A stretch of DNA of 64,000 nt, from the NCBI RefSeq assembly GCF_001905595.1, contig NZ_LIXI01000011.1, forward strand, positions 4,497-68,496, read 5' to 3'. Both the position numbers and the translations under genes were made by a program. The notes under the pieces were generated by a model. The model saw only the letters and a list, made by a program, of their open reading frames with translations. It did not search any database and was not told the origin of the DNA. The stretch is from Streptomyces sp. CB00316. GTDB lineage: Bacteria > Actinomycetota > Actinomycetes > Streptomycetales > Streptomycetaceae. Positions 1 to 7,100 of this stretch are shown piece after piece. The stretch's first letter is position 1; each line of letters starts with the position of its first letter.

Positions 1-399
1 ACCCCGCTCCCGCAGATGCCGGGTCAGCGCACGCGTGTCCACACCACTGATCCCGACCACACCCTGCGCAACCAACTCCTCATCGAGCGACCGCCGCGAG
101 CGCCAGTTCGACGGCTTACGCGCAGGATCACGGACCACATAACCCGACACCCAAATACGAGCCGACTCCGGATCCTCGTCGTTCACACCCGTGTTACCCA
201 CGTGCGGGGCCGTCATGACCACGACCTGACGGTGGTACGACGGATCGGTAAGGGTCTCCTGGTAACCGGTCATCCCGGTCGAGAACACCGCCTCGCCGAA
301 GGTCTCCCCCACGGCCCCGTAAGCACGACCGTGGAACGCACGGCCGTCCTCCAGAACGAGAACGGCGGGAGCCTGTGCCCCCCGGGTGGAGATCGTCAT
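1..399 (-). CDS. carA: Carbamoyl-phosphate synthase small subunit, N-terminal part (gene runs off the window edge)
   Basis: Glutamine amidotransferase subunit that hydrolyses glutamine and passes ammonia to CarB to make carbamoyl phosphate for pyrimidine and arginine synthesis. About 133 N-terminal residues are present. The start reads MTISTRGAQAPAVLVLEDGR and is followed by the typical CarA N-terminal signature FHGRAYGAVGETFGEAVF and the stretch TGMTGYQETLTDPSY. The catalytic Cys-His-Glu class I amidotransferase domain would lie beyond position 1 and cannot be checked. The ATG at 399-397 overlaps the TGA of the upstream PH-like gene (ATGA), so it is the last visible member of the pyrimidine operon and is translationally coupled. 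Confidence 0.95.
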   Translation of the reverse strand, partial: MTISTRGAQAPAVLVLEDGRAFHGRAYGAVGETFGEAVFSTGMTGYQETLTDPSYHRQVVVMTAPHVGNTGVNDEDPESARIWVSGYVVRDPARKPSNWRSRRSLDEELVAQGVVGISGVDTRALTRHLRERG

Positions 400-977
400 C
401 GTGCGGTGCCTTCCGTAGTGGTGCTGGTGAGGTGGTTGACGGCGTCGACCCAGGCCTGGTGCTCGGCCGCGCGGTCGGAGCGGAAGCCGGAGTCGATCTG
501 GGTCTCGCCGTGCGCCCAGGTGATGATCAGCAGGCCGCCCTCGGGGAGGACCTTGCCTGCGAGCGCCTTGTCGAGACGGGCCTCGCGCAGGGCCTCGGCC
601 GGGATGAAGAAGTCGCTGGCGCCGGGGCGTACGACGTCCAGGCCGCGTGCGGTGAGCGTGAGCTCGGTGCGGCTGCGGGTGCCGAGGCCGTGGGCGACGA
701 TCCGGTCGAGCCACTGCCCGGCGGTGGTGGAGGCGTGGTAGCGCCCGATGAGCGTCAGCAGCACCTCGTCGTCGGCGAAGCCCTCGGGGGTCGTCGCGAG
801 CTCGGGCAGGTCGGACTGGAGGCTTCCGCGCCATTTCCAGCCCTGGCGCATCAGCCAGTAGACGAGGGCGATGAAGACCAGCAGGCCGATCACCCAGGCG
901 ATGCGGGCGGACCAGTCCGTCACTTCCGCCGACTTCTGCTCGGCGGCCAGGAGGTACAGGGGGGTCAGTGTTGTCAC
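396..977 (-). CDS. PH-like domain membrane protein in the pyrimidine operon
   Basis: A 193-residue protein of unknown function. One membrane segment is visible at about residues 26-43 (ARIAWVIGLLVFIALVYWLM), preceded by a short N-terminus. It is followed by a soluble region of about 140 residues rich in beta-type sequence that resembles the PH-like domain proteins found between pyrC and carA in actinobacteria; M. tuberculosis has a membrane protein in the same place. The GTG start at 977 overlaps the pyrC TGA (GTGA) and its own stop overlaps the carA start, so it is made together with the enzymes. The conserved position suggests a role tied to pyrimidine synthesis, but nothing in the sequence gives a reaction. 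Confidence 0.85.
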   Translation of the reverse strand: MTTLTPLYLLAAEQKSAEVTDWSARIAWVIGLLVFIALVYWLMRQGWKWRGSLQSDLPELATTPEGFADDEVLLTLIGRYHASTTAGQWLDRIVAHGLGTRSRTELTLTARGLDVVRPGASDFFIPAEALREARLDKALAGKVLPEGGLLIITWAHGETQIDSGFRSDRAAEHQAWVDAVNHLTSTTTEGTAR

Positions 978-2263
978 GCGAGCTTCCCGTCGACGACCGT
1001 GGCACGGCCCCGCAGGAAGGTATGGGTGACGCGGCCCGGCAGCTCACGCCCCTCGTAGGGGGTGTTTCGGCTGCGGGACGCGAAGCCCGCGGGGTCCACG
1101 GCTCCACGGTATGCCGGATCGACCAGCGTGAGGTTGGCGGGCTCACCCGCCGAGACGGGACGGCCGTGTCCTTCGAGACGGCCGATGGCCGCGGGGCGGA
1201 ACGACATGCGGTCGGCGACGCCCGCCCAGTCGATCAGGCCGGTGTCCACCATCGTCTGCTGGACGACGGAGAGCGCGGTCTCCAGCCCCACCATGCCCAT
1301 GGCGGCCGCCGCCCACTCGCAGTCCTTGTCCTCGTGCGGGTGCGGGGCGTGGTCGGTGGCCACGCAGTCGATCGTGCCGTCGGCGAGCGCCTCGCGCAGG
1401 GCCATGACGTCGGCCTCGGTGCGCAGCGGCGGGTTCACCTTGTAGACCGGGTTGTAGGAGCGGACCAGCTCGTCGGTGAGGAGGAGGTGGTGCGGGGTGA
1501 CCTCCGCCGTGACGTTCCAGCCCTTGGACTTGGCCCAGCGGACGATCTCCACGGATCCGGCGGTGGAGAGGTGGCAGATGTGGACGCGGGAGCCGACGTG
1601 CGCGGCGAGGAGGACATCGCGGGCGATGATCGACTCCTCGGCGACGGCGGGCCAGCCGCCGAGTCCGAGTTCGGCGGAGACGATGCCCTCGTTCATCTGG
1701 GCGCCCTCGGTGAGGCGGGGCTCCTGGGCGTGCTGGGCGACGACGCCGTCGAAGGCCTTCACGTACTCCAGGGCTCGGCGCATGATCACCGCGTCGTCGA
1801 CACACTTGCCGTCGTCGGAGAAGACCTTCACCCCGGCGGCCGAGTCGTGCATCGCGCCGAGCTCGGCGAGCTGCTTGCCCTCCAGGCCGACGGTGACGGC
1901 GCCGACGGGCTGGACGTCGCAGTAGCCGGACTCCTTGCCCAGCCGCCAGACCTGCTCGACGACGCCGGCGGTGTCGGCGACGGGGAAGGTGTTGGCCATG
2001 GCGTGCACGGCGGTGAAGCCGCCCGCCGCCGCCGCCCGGGTGCCGGTGAGGACGGTCTCGGAGTCCTCGCGGCCGGGCTCGCGCAGGTGGGTGTGGAGGT
2101 CGACGAGGCCGGGCAGCAGGATCTGGCCCGCCGCCTCGACGACGGTGGCGCCGTCGGGGGCTTCGATGCCGGTGCCCACCTCGGCGACGGTCTCGCCGTC
2201 GATCAGCACGTCCTGCGGCTCGCCGCCGAGGATGCGCGCACCGCGGATAAGGATCTTGCTCAT
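974..2263 (-). CDS. pyrC: Dihydroorotase
   Basis: Zinc amidohydrolase that cyclises N-carbamoyl-aspartate to dihydroorotate, the third step of UMP synthesis. The product is 429 residues, typical of class I dihydroorotases. The zinc-binding motif DLHTHLREPG lies near residue 60, CHLST in the middle, and the catalytic-Asp motif ATDHAPH in the C-terminal third. The ATG at 2263 begins MSKILIRGARILGG. Only two bases separate it from the pyrB stop (2266-2268), and its TGA overlaps the GTG of the next gene. It therefore sits inside a pyrR-pyrB-pyrC-orf-carA operon read on the minus strand. An open frame continues upstream into pyrB but has no dihydroorotase character. Confidence 0.96.
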   Translation of the reverse strand: MSKILIRGARILGGEPQDVLIDGETVAEVGTGIEAPDGATVVEAAGQILLPGLVDLHTHLREPGREDSETVLTGTRAAAAGGFTAVHAMANTFPVADTAGVVEQVWRLGKESGYCDVQPVGAVTVGLEGKQLAELGAMHDSAAGVKVFSDDGKCVDDAVIMRRALEYVKAFDGVVAQHAQEPRLTEGAQMNEGIVSAELGLGGWPAVAEESIIARDVLLAAHVGSRVHICHLSTAGSVEIVRWAKSKGWNVTAEVTPHHLLLTDELVRSYNPVYKVNPPLRTEADVMALREALADGTIDCVATDHAPHPHEDKDCEWAAAAMGMVGLETALSVVQQTMVDTGLIDWAGVADRMSFRPAAIGRLEGHGRPVSAGEPANLTLVDPAYRGAVDPAGFASRSRNTPYEGRELPGRVTHTFLRGRATVVDGKLA

Positions 2264-2265
2264 GG

Positions 2266-3249
2266 TTACTTGGTCTCCTCGGTACGGGCGGGGGTTGACA
2301 GGGCGGTGTCGGAGCCGCCGAGCAGCAGGTAGAGGACGGCCATCCGGATGGAGACGCCGTTGGCGACCTGCTCGACGACCGTGCAGCGGTCGGAGTCGGC
2401 GACCTCGGCGGTGATCTCCATGCCGCGGACCATCGGGCCGGGGTGCATGACGATGGCGTGCTCGGGCATCTTCGCCATGCGCTGGCCGTCCAGGCCGTAG
2501 CGGCGGGAGTACTCGCGCTCGGTCGGGAAGTAGGCGGCGTTCATCCGTTCGCGCTGCACACGCAGCATCATCACCGCATCGGACTTCGCCAGCACGTCGT
2601 CGAGGCTGTAGCTGACGTCGCAGGGCCACTGTTCGACGCCCACGGGGACCAGGGTGGGCGGGGCCACCAGGGTGACGTGTGCACCCAGGGTGGTGAGCAG
2701 GTGGACGTTGGAGCGGGCGACACGGCTGTGCAGGATGTCGCCGACGATGGTGATCCGGCGGCCGTCCAGGTCCCGGCCGAGGCCGACGTCGGCTCCGACG
2801 AGCCGGCGCCGCATGGTGAAGGCGTCCAGCAATGCCTGGGTGGGGTGCTCGTGGGTGCCGTCGCCGGCGTTGACCACGGCTCCGTCGATCCAGCCGGAGG
2901 TGGCGAGCCGGTAGGGGGCACCGGAGGCTCCGTGCCGGATGACGACGGCGTCGGCGCCCATCGCCTCCAGGGTGAGCGCGGTGTCCTTCAGGGACTCGCC
3001 CTTGGAGACGGAGGAGCCCTTGGCTGAGAAGTTGATGACGTCGGCGGAGAGCCGCTTGGCGGCGGCCTCGAAGGAGATACGGGTCCGGGTCGAGTCCTCG
3101 AAGAAGAGGTTGACGACGGTACGACCGCGCAAGGTGGGGAGCTTCTTGATCGGCCGGTCCGCGACCCGGGCCATCTCCTCGGCGGTGTCGAGGATCAGGA
3201 CGGCGTCGTCGCGGGTGAGGTCGGCGGCCGAGATGAGGTGGCGCTTCAT
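2266..3249 (-). CDS. pyrB: Aspartate carbamoyltransferase catalytic chain
   Basis: Condenses carbamoyl phosphate with aspartate to carbamoyl-aspartate. The 327-residue product starts MKRHLISAADLTRDDA. It carries the carbamoyl-phosphate loop STRTRISFEAAAKRLSADV near residue 55, the HPTQALLDAFTM motif near residue 137, and the aspartate-domain motif VMMLRVQRERM. Length and order fit the catalytic chain. No regulatory chain (pyrI) is adjacent, as usual in actinobacteria. The ATG at 3249 is preceded by a 95-base gap from the pyrR stop, so a separate weak promoter or simple read-through from pyrR is possible. Downstream it abuts pyrC with a two-base gap. Confidence 0.96.
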   Translation of the reverse strand: MKRHLISAADLTRDDAVLILDTAEEMARVADRPIKKLPTLRGRTVVNLFFEDSTRTRISFEAAAKRLSADVINFSAKGSSVSKGESLKDTALTLEAMGADAVVIRHGASGAPYRLATSGWIDGAVVNAGDGTHEHPTQALLDAFTMRRRLVGADVGLGRDLDGRRITIVGDILHSRVARSNVHLLTTLGAHVTLVAPPTLVPVGVEQWPCDVSYSLDDVLAKSDAVMMLRVQRERMNAAYFPTEREYSRRYGLDGQRMAKMPEHAIVMHPGPMVRGMEITAEVADSDRCTVVEQVANGVSIRMAVLYLLLGGSDTALSTPARTEETK

Positions 3250-3344
3250 CTGGGGTTCTCCGGTGGCTGGAGGAGGGTTGAAGGCATGCGGGCGCGCAGG
3301 AGCAAGCCGTACGTCCCCCGAAAGGCCGTACGGGAGGGCTCGGG

Positions 3345-3929
3345 CTACTGCGCGTCCGCGGGAACGGCCTGCTGGACACCGAGCAGCACGGCGTCGCGGC
3401 CGTCCTCCTCGGCGAGCTGGACCTTGACCGTCTCCCGCAGCGACGTGGGGAGGTTCTTGCCGACGTAGTCGGCACGGATCGGGAGTTCGCGGTGACCGCG
3501 GTCGACGAGGACCGCGAGCTGTACGGCGCGCGGGCGGCCGATGTCGCCGAGGGCGTCGAGTGCGGCGCGGATCGTGCGACCGGAGAAGAGCACGTCGTCG
3601 ACCAGGACGACCAGCTTTCCCTCGATCCCCTCGCCGGGGATGTCCGTACGGGCCAGGGCGCGCGCGGGGCGCAGCCGCAGGTCGTCGCGGTACATGGTGA
3701 TGTCGAGGGAGCCGACCGGCATCTTCCGGCCGGTGATCTCTTCGAGTTTGTCGGCGAGCCGGCGGGCGAGGAAGACGCCCCGCGTCGGAATGCCGAGCAG
3801 CACCACGTCGTCGGCGCCCTTGGCGCGTTCGACGATCTCGTGGGCGATACGGGTCAGAACACGGGCGATGTCGGGGGCCTCGAGAACGGGGCGTGCCGCG
3901 TTGCCGGTGTCGTCGTGCTGTGCGTCCAT
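3345..3929 (-). CDS. pyrR: Bifunctional pyr operon regulator / uracil phosphoribosyltransferase PyrR
   Basis: PyrR senses UMP/PRPP and controls pyr genes by binding their RNA; it also has weak uracil phosphoribosyltransferase activity. The 194-residue product has a phosphoribosyltransferase type I fold with the PRPP-binding loop VVLVDDVLFSGRTIRAAL near residue 110. It also has the PyrR signatures LLGIPTRGVFLARRL and PVGSLDITMYRDD. It is the first gene of the operon, divergent from bldD across 221 bases (3930-4150). I looked for an anti-terminator/terminator pair in its leader and between pyrR and pyrB and found none that is convincing, so the control mechanism here may be translational. Confidence 0.95.
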   Translation of the reverse strand: MDAQHDDTGNAARPVLEAPDIARVLTRIAHEIVERAKGADDVVLLGIPTRGVFLARRLADKLEEITGRKMPVGSLDITMYRDDLRLRPARALARTDIPGEGIEGKLVVLVDDVLFSGRTIRAALDALGDIGRPRAVQLAVLVDRGHRELPIRADYVGKNLPTSLRETVKVQLAEEDGRDAVLLGVQQAVPADAQ

Positions 3930-4060
3930 AAGAAACGGACCTCCTTCTCCGCCTCACGGGACGGACCTTAAAGGACGTCGAAATTACGTCATCCACGTTA
4001 CCAGGGCTTGCGTAAGGCCTTGGCCCCGCCCCCTGGAGGTGCCGGTCCGGACCATCCGGC

Positions 4061-4090
4061 TTGACGCATCCAAGTAACGCTGCGTAACCT
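4061..4090 (+). promoter_or_regulatory. Probable bldD promoter (-35 TTGACG, -10 TAACCT)
   Basis: TTGACG at 4061-4066 is separated by 18 bases from TAACCT at 4085-4090, which resembles a housekeeping sigma factor promoter and lies about 60 bases before the bldD start. The -10 element lies inside the BldD-box match described separately. Inferred from sequence only. Confidence 0.55.
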
Positions 4091-4103
4091 CACAGTGAGT
4101 TAC
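4073..4103 (+). promoter_or_regulatory. BldD operator (autoregulatory box) upstream of bldD
   Basis: AGTAACGCTGCGTAAC at 4073-4088 fits the published BldD box (TNACNC-A/T-GNGTNA) exactly. A second palindrome CTCACAGTGAG (4089-4099) plus an inverted GTTAC (4099-4103) follows directly. The site covers the -10 region and the likely transcription start. BldD is known to repress its own gene in S. coelicolor, so this is best read as the autoregulatory operator. Confidence 0.75.
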
Positions 4104-4150
4104 CAGCCACGCGGCGGAGCCGCACACTGTTCCAGCGTCCGGGGAGCCAT

Positions 4151-4651
4151 ATGTCCAGCGAATACGCAAAACAGCTCGGGGCCAAACTCCGTGCCATCCG
4201 CACCCAGCAGGGCCTCTCCCTCCATGGCGTGGAGGAGAAGTCACAGGGTCGCTGGAAGGCCGTCGTGGTCGGTTCGTACGAGCGCGGCGACCGTGCCGTG
4301 ACCGTACAGCGCCTCGCCGAGCTGGCGGATTTCTACGGGGTCCCGGTGCAGGAGCTGCTGCCCGGTACGACTCCGGGAGGGGCCGCCGAGCCGCCGCCGA
4401 AGCTCGTCCTGGACCTGGAGCGCCTCGCCCACGTCCCGCCGGAGAAGGCCGGTCCGCTGCAGCGCTACGCGGCGACCATCCAGAGCCAGCGCGGTGACTA
4501 CAACGGCAAGGTGCTCTCGATCCGCCAGGACGACCTGCGCACCCTCGCCGTGATCTACGACCAGTCGCCTTCCGTGCTCACGGAGCAGCTGATCAGCTGG
4601 GGCGTGCTGGACGCGGACGCGCGCCGCGCGGTCTCCCACGACGAGAGCTGA
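4151..4651 (+). CDS. bldD: Developmental master repressor BldD (c-di-GMP-responsive)
   Basis: Transcription factor that, dimerised by tetrameric c-di-GMP, represses sporulation genes during vegetative growth. It is 166 residues, the usual length. The N-terminal helix-turn-helix of the XRE type covers about residues 9-70 (LGAKLRAIRTQQGLSLHGVE to ELADFYGVPVQELL). The C-terminal domain carries the c-di-GMP signature RGD (114-116), eight residues, then RQDD (125-128), exactly as in characterised BldD, so ligand binding should be intact. The ATG is preceded by a GGGGAG ribosome site. It is monocistronic, transcribed away from pyrR, with its own operator upstream and two hairpins downstream. Confidence 0.97.
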   Translation: MSSEYAKQLGAKLRAIRTQQGLSLHGVEEKSQGRWKAVVVGSYERGDRAVTVQRLAELADFYGVPVQELLPGTTPGGAAEPPPKLVLDLERLAHVPPEKAGPLQRYAATIQSQRGDYNGKVLSIRQDDLRTLAVIYDQSPSVLTEQLISWGVLDADARRAVSHDES

Positions 4652-4706
4652 GACCGAGAGGTCCGGGTCCGCCATCCACAGCGGGCCCCACAGCAGAAAC
4701 GTGCCG

Positions 4707-4751
4707 CCGGGCCGGCGGGAGCCTTCGGGTTGCCGCCGGCCCGGTGTTTTT
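4707..4751 (+). terminator. bldD terminator
   Basis: A perfect 12-bp stem (4707-4718 with 4733-4744), a 14-base loop, then TGTTTTT: a classic intrinsic terminator 55 bases after the bldD stop. Confidence 0.85.
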
Positions 4752-4774
4752 GTCCGTACCGGTGGCACGTATGC

Positions 4775-4810
4775 CGAAGGGCCCACGGTCGGCTGACCGT
4801 GGGCCCTTCG
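4775..4810. terminator. Hairpin between convergent bldD and nusB
   Basis: A perfect 16-bp stem (4775-4790 with 4795-4810) and a four-base loop GGCT, with no T-run on either strand. It lies 45 bases downstream of the nusB stop and most likely ends the nusB transcript, also acting as a back-up for bldD. Confidence 0.75.
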
Positions 4811-4855
4811 TGGCGTGCGTGGCCGGGCGGCCCCGAGGGGCCACCGCGCCGGGGG

Positions 4856-5287
4856 TCACTGCTCCCGGCGGAGGTTCGGCTTGAGATCCTTGAAACGGGC
4901 CAGCATGCCGTTCACGAAGGACGGCGACTCGTCGGTGGAGAACTCCTTGGCGAGCTGGACCGCCTCGTCGATCACCACGGCGTCCGGGGTCTCGTCCATC
5001 CAGATCAGCTCGTACGCGCCGAGCCGGATGATGCTGCGGTCGACGACCGGCATGCGGTCGATCTCCCAGTCCACGGCGTAGGTGACGATGAGGTCGTCGA
5101 TCCGGTCCGCGTACTGCGCGTACCCCTCGACCAGCTCCATCGTGAATTCGCCGACCGGCGGCTGACGGTCGTCGGTCCGCGAGTGCCGGACCCAGTCCGC
5201 GAGGACGCTCTGCACGGACTCACCGCGCTGGTCGGCCTCGAAGAGGATCTGGAAGGCGCGCTTGCGGGCCTTGTTCCGGGCAGCCAC
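4856..5287 (-). CDS. nusB: Transcription antitermination factor NusB
   Basis: RNA-binding factor that, with NusE (S10), assembles the antitermination complex on rRNA leaders. The 143-residue product begins MAARNKARKRAFQILFEADQ, the conserved NusB N-terminus. It ends with the typical DEAVQLAKEFSTDESPSFVNG segment of the helical bundle. The GTG start at 5287 lies two bases after the efp stop (5290-5292), so efp and nusB are co-transcribed and probably coupled. Length matches the family. Confidence 0.96.
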   Translation of the reverse strand: MAARNKARKRAFQILFEADQRGESVQSVLADWVRHSRTDDRQPPVGEFTMELVEGYAQYADRIDDLIVTYAVDWEIDRMPVVDRSIIRLGAYELIWMDETPDAVVIDEAVQLAKEFSTDESPSFVNGMLARFKDLKPNLRREQ

Positions 5288-5289
5288 GG

Positions 5290-5856
5290 TTAGCTGTTCA
5301 CCCGGCCGAGGTAGTCGCCCGAGCGGGTGTCGACCTTGATCTTCTCGCCGGTGGAGATGAAGAGCGGCACGCCGATCTCGTAGCCGGTCTCCAGGGTGGC
5401 GGGCTTGGTGCCACCCGTGGAGCGGTCACCCTGGACGCCCGGGTCGGTGTGCTGGATGGTCAGCTCGACCGCCGCGGGCAGCTCGACGTAGAGCACCTCG
5501 CCCTCGTGCTGGGCGACGGAGGCGGTGAAGCCCTCGATCAGGAAGTTGGCGGCGTCGCCGACGGCCTTGCGGTCGACCATGAGCTGGTCGTACGTGTCCA
5601 TGTCCATGAAGACGAAGTACTCGCCGTCCATGTACGAGAACTGCATGTCGCGGCGGTCGATGGTGGCCGTCTCGACCTTCACGCCGGCGTTGAACGTCTT
5701 GTCGACGACCTTGCCGGAGAGCACGTTCTTGAGCTTGGTGCGCACGAAGGCGGGGCCCTTGCCGGGCTTGACGTGCTGGAACTCGACGACGGACCAGAGC
5801 TGGCCTCCGTCGAGCTTGAGCACCAGGCCGTTCTTGAGGTCGTTCGTGGAAGCCAC
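5290..5856 (-). CDS. efp: Elongation factor P
   Basis: Relieves ribosomes stalled at polyproline stretches by binding near the E site. At 188 residues it has the three beta-barrel domains of EF-P: an N-terminal KOW-like domain (about 1-64), then two OB domains, ending VDTRSGDYLGRVNS. The functional loop reads KPGKGPAF with Lys33 at the tip, flanked by prolines as in actinobacterial EF-P, which is thought to work without the beta-lysyl or rhamnosyl modification used elsewhere. The start is GTG at 5856. It sits 50 bases downstream of the M24-like gene and directly upstream of nusB. Confidence 0.96.
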   Translation of the reverse strand: MASTNDLKNGLVLKLDGGQLWSVVEFQHVKPGKGPAFVRTKLKNVLSGKVVDKTFNAGVKVETATIDRRDMQFSYMDGEYFVFMDMDTYDQLMVDRKAVGDAANFLIEGFTASVAQHEGEVLYVELPAAVELTIQHTDPGVQGDRSTGGTKPATLETGYEIGVPLFISTGEKIKVDTRSGDYLGRVNS

Positions 5857-5906
5857 GGTTGCGGAATCTCCTGGACTGAAGCTGGTGGAACGACCGGGGA
5901 TGCGCG

Positions 5907-7013
5907 CTAGAGCGCGAGCAGTTCCTTGGTCGTCATGGTGAGTAGCTCGGGTCCGCCGTCCGCCTCGGGGCGCACGACGAGCGTGTCATCGATCCGGACA
6001 CCGCCCCGGCCCGGGAGGTGGACCCCCGGTCCGACGGTGACCGGCACACAAGCGTCCAGTTTACCCATGGCTGTCGGTGCCAATTGCGGGTCCTCCTCGA
6101 TTTCGAGCCCCACACCGTGCCCGGTCCTCGGCTGGAGGCCCTCTCCGTACCCCGCCGACTCCAGCGGATGCCGGGCCGCGCGGTCCACGTCCCGGTAGGC
6201 GGCGCCCGGCGCCAGCGCCTCCCTGCCTGCCCGCTGAGCGGCGAAAACGAGGTCGTAGAGCTCGATCTGCCACTGGGCGGGGGCGGTGCCGATGACGAAG
6301 GTCCGGCCGATCTCGCAGCGGTAGCCGTGGTAGTTCGCGCCCAGCCGGACGGAGAGGAAATCCCCCTCCTCGACCCGGCGGTCGGAGGGCCGGTGGCGTC
6401 CCTGGCCGGAGTTGGGGCCGGTGGCGACGGAGGTGGCGAAGGCGGGGCCGTCCGCCCCGTGGTCGACCAGGCGGCGCTCCAGCTCCAGCGCGAGATGGCG
6501 CTCGGTGCGGCCGACCAGGATCGATTCGAGGAGCTCTCCGAGGGCCTGGTCGGTGATCTCCGCGGCGATGCGCAGACAGCCGATCTCCTCCTCGTCCTTG
6601 ACGATCCGCTGCTGCTCCACGGTGAAGCCCAGATCGGCCAGCCTGAGGCGCGGTGCGGCCTTCCCCATGGCGCGGTGCCGGGCCACGGTCAGGTCGTGCT
6701 CCTCCACGGCGAGCGAGTCCGCGCCCGAGGCGGCGGCGAGGCCCGCGGCCTCCACGACCGGGTCCCCGTCGGGGACGGGCAGGACATCGACCCGCAGCGC
6801 CTCGTCGGGCCGCCCGTGGCCGGGTTCACCGGCCGGGGGGCGAGGGCAGAGCAGAACGTCCTCGCCGGGGCCGAGCAGCAGCACCGCACCGGGCGGCGCT
6901 CCGCCCGCGAGATAGCGGACGTTGGCGGGGCGGGAGACCAGGGCGGCCGCGGACCCCGCGGCGGCGCACCGGTCGCGGAGCAGCCCGCGTCGGACGGCGT
7001 GCACCTCAGACAT
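5907..7013 (-). CDS. M24 (aminopeptidase P-like) family protein with degenerate metal site
   Basis: A 368-residue protein with the creatinase-like N-terminal domain (about 1-125) and a pita-bread M24 domain (about 130-365). The fold signatures are clear: GANYHGYRCEIGRTF, TGHGVGLEI, and PGRGGVRIDDT. The five metal ligands of active Xaa-Pro aminopeptidases are Asp, Asp, His, Glu, Glu. By my alignment these positions are Arg223, Glu234, His299, Gly328 (VTVGPG in place of VEPG) and Asp342, and the usual His of the EVHE motif is Glu306. Only one ligand is unchanged and one is a glycine, so dinuclear metal hydrolysis is doubtful. It lies upstream of efp on the same strand and is often annotated as X-Pro aminopeptidase; I would call it an M24-fold protein of unknown activity. 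Confidence 0.88.
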   Translation of the reverse strand: MSEVHAVRRGLLRDRCAAAGSAAALVSRPANVRYLAGGAPPGAVLLLGPGEDVLLCPRPPAGEPGHGRPDEALRVDVLPVPDGDPVVEAAGLAAASGADSLAVEEHDLTVARHRAMGKAAPRLRLADLGFTVEQQRIVKDEEEIGCLRIAAEITDQALGELLESILVGRTERHLALELERRLVDHGADGPAFATSVATGPNSGQGRHRPSDRRVEEGDFLSVRLGANYHGYRCEIGRTFVIGTAPAQWQIELYDLVFAAQRAGREALAPGAAYRDVDRAARHPLESAGYGEGLQPRTGHGVGLEIEEDPQLAPTAMGKLDACVPVTVGPGVHLPGRGGVRIDDTLVVRPEADGGPELLTMTTKELLAL

Positions 7014-7100
7014 GCTCCGAGCGTACGAGTGGGGGCGGCTCCCCGCCCGGCCAGCGCATCCGACCGGGGGGACGGCCGCCGGGGCGCCGCCAGGGAGGCG

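Noticed and set aside
3930..4150. PyrR-controlled RNA attenuator in the pyrR leader
   Set aside because: No anti-terminator/terminator pair or PyrR-binding loop was recognisable; the region is better explained by the divergent bldD promoter and operator.
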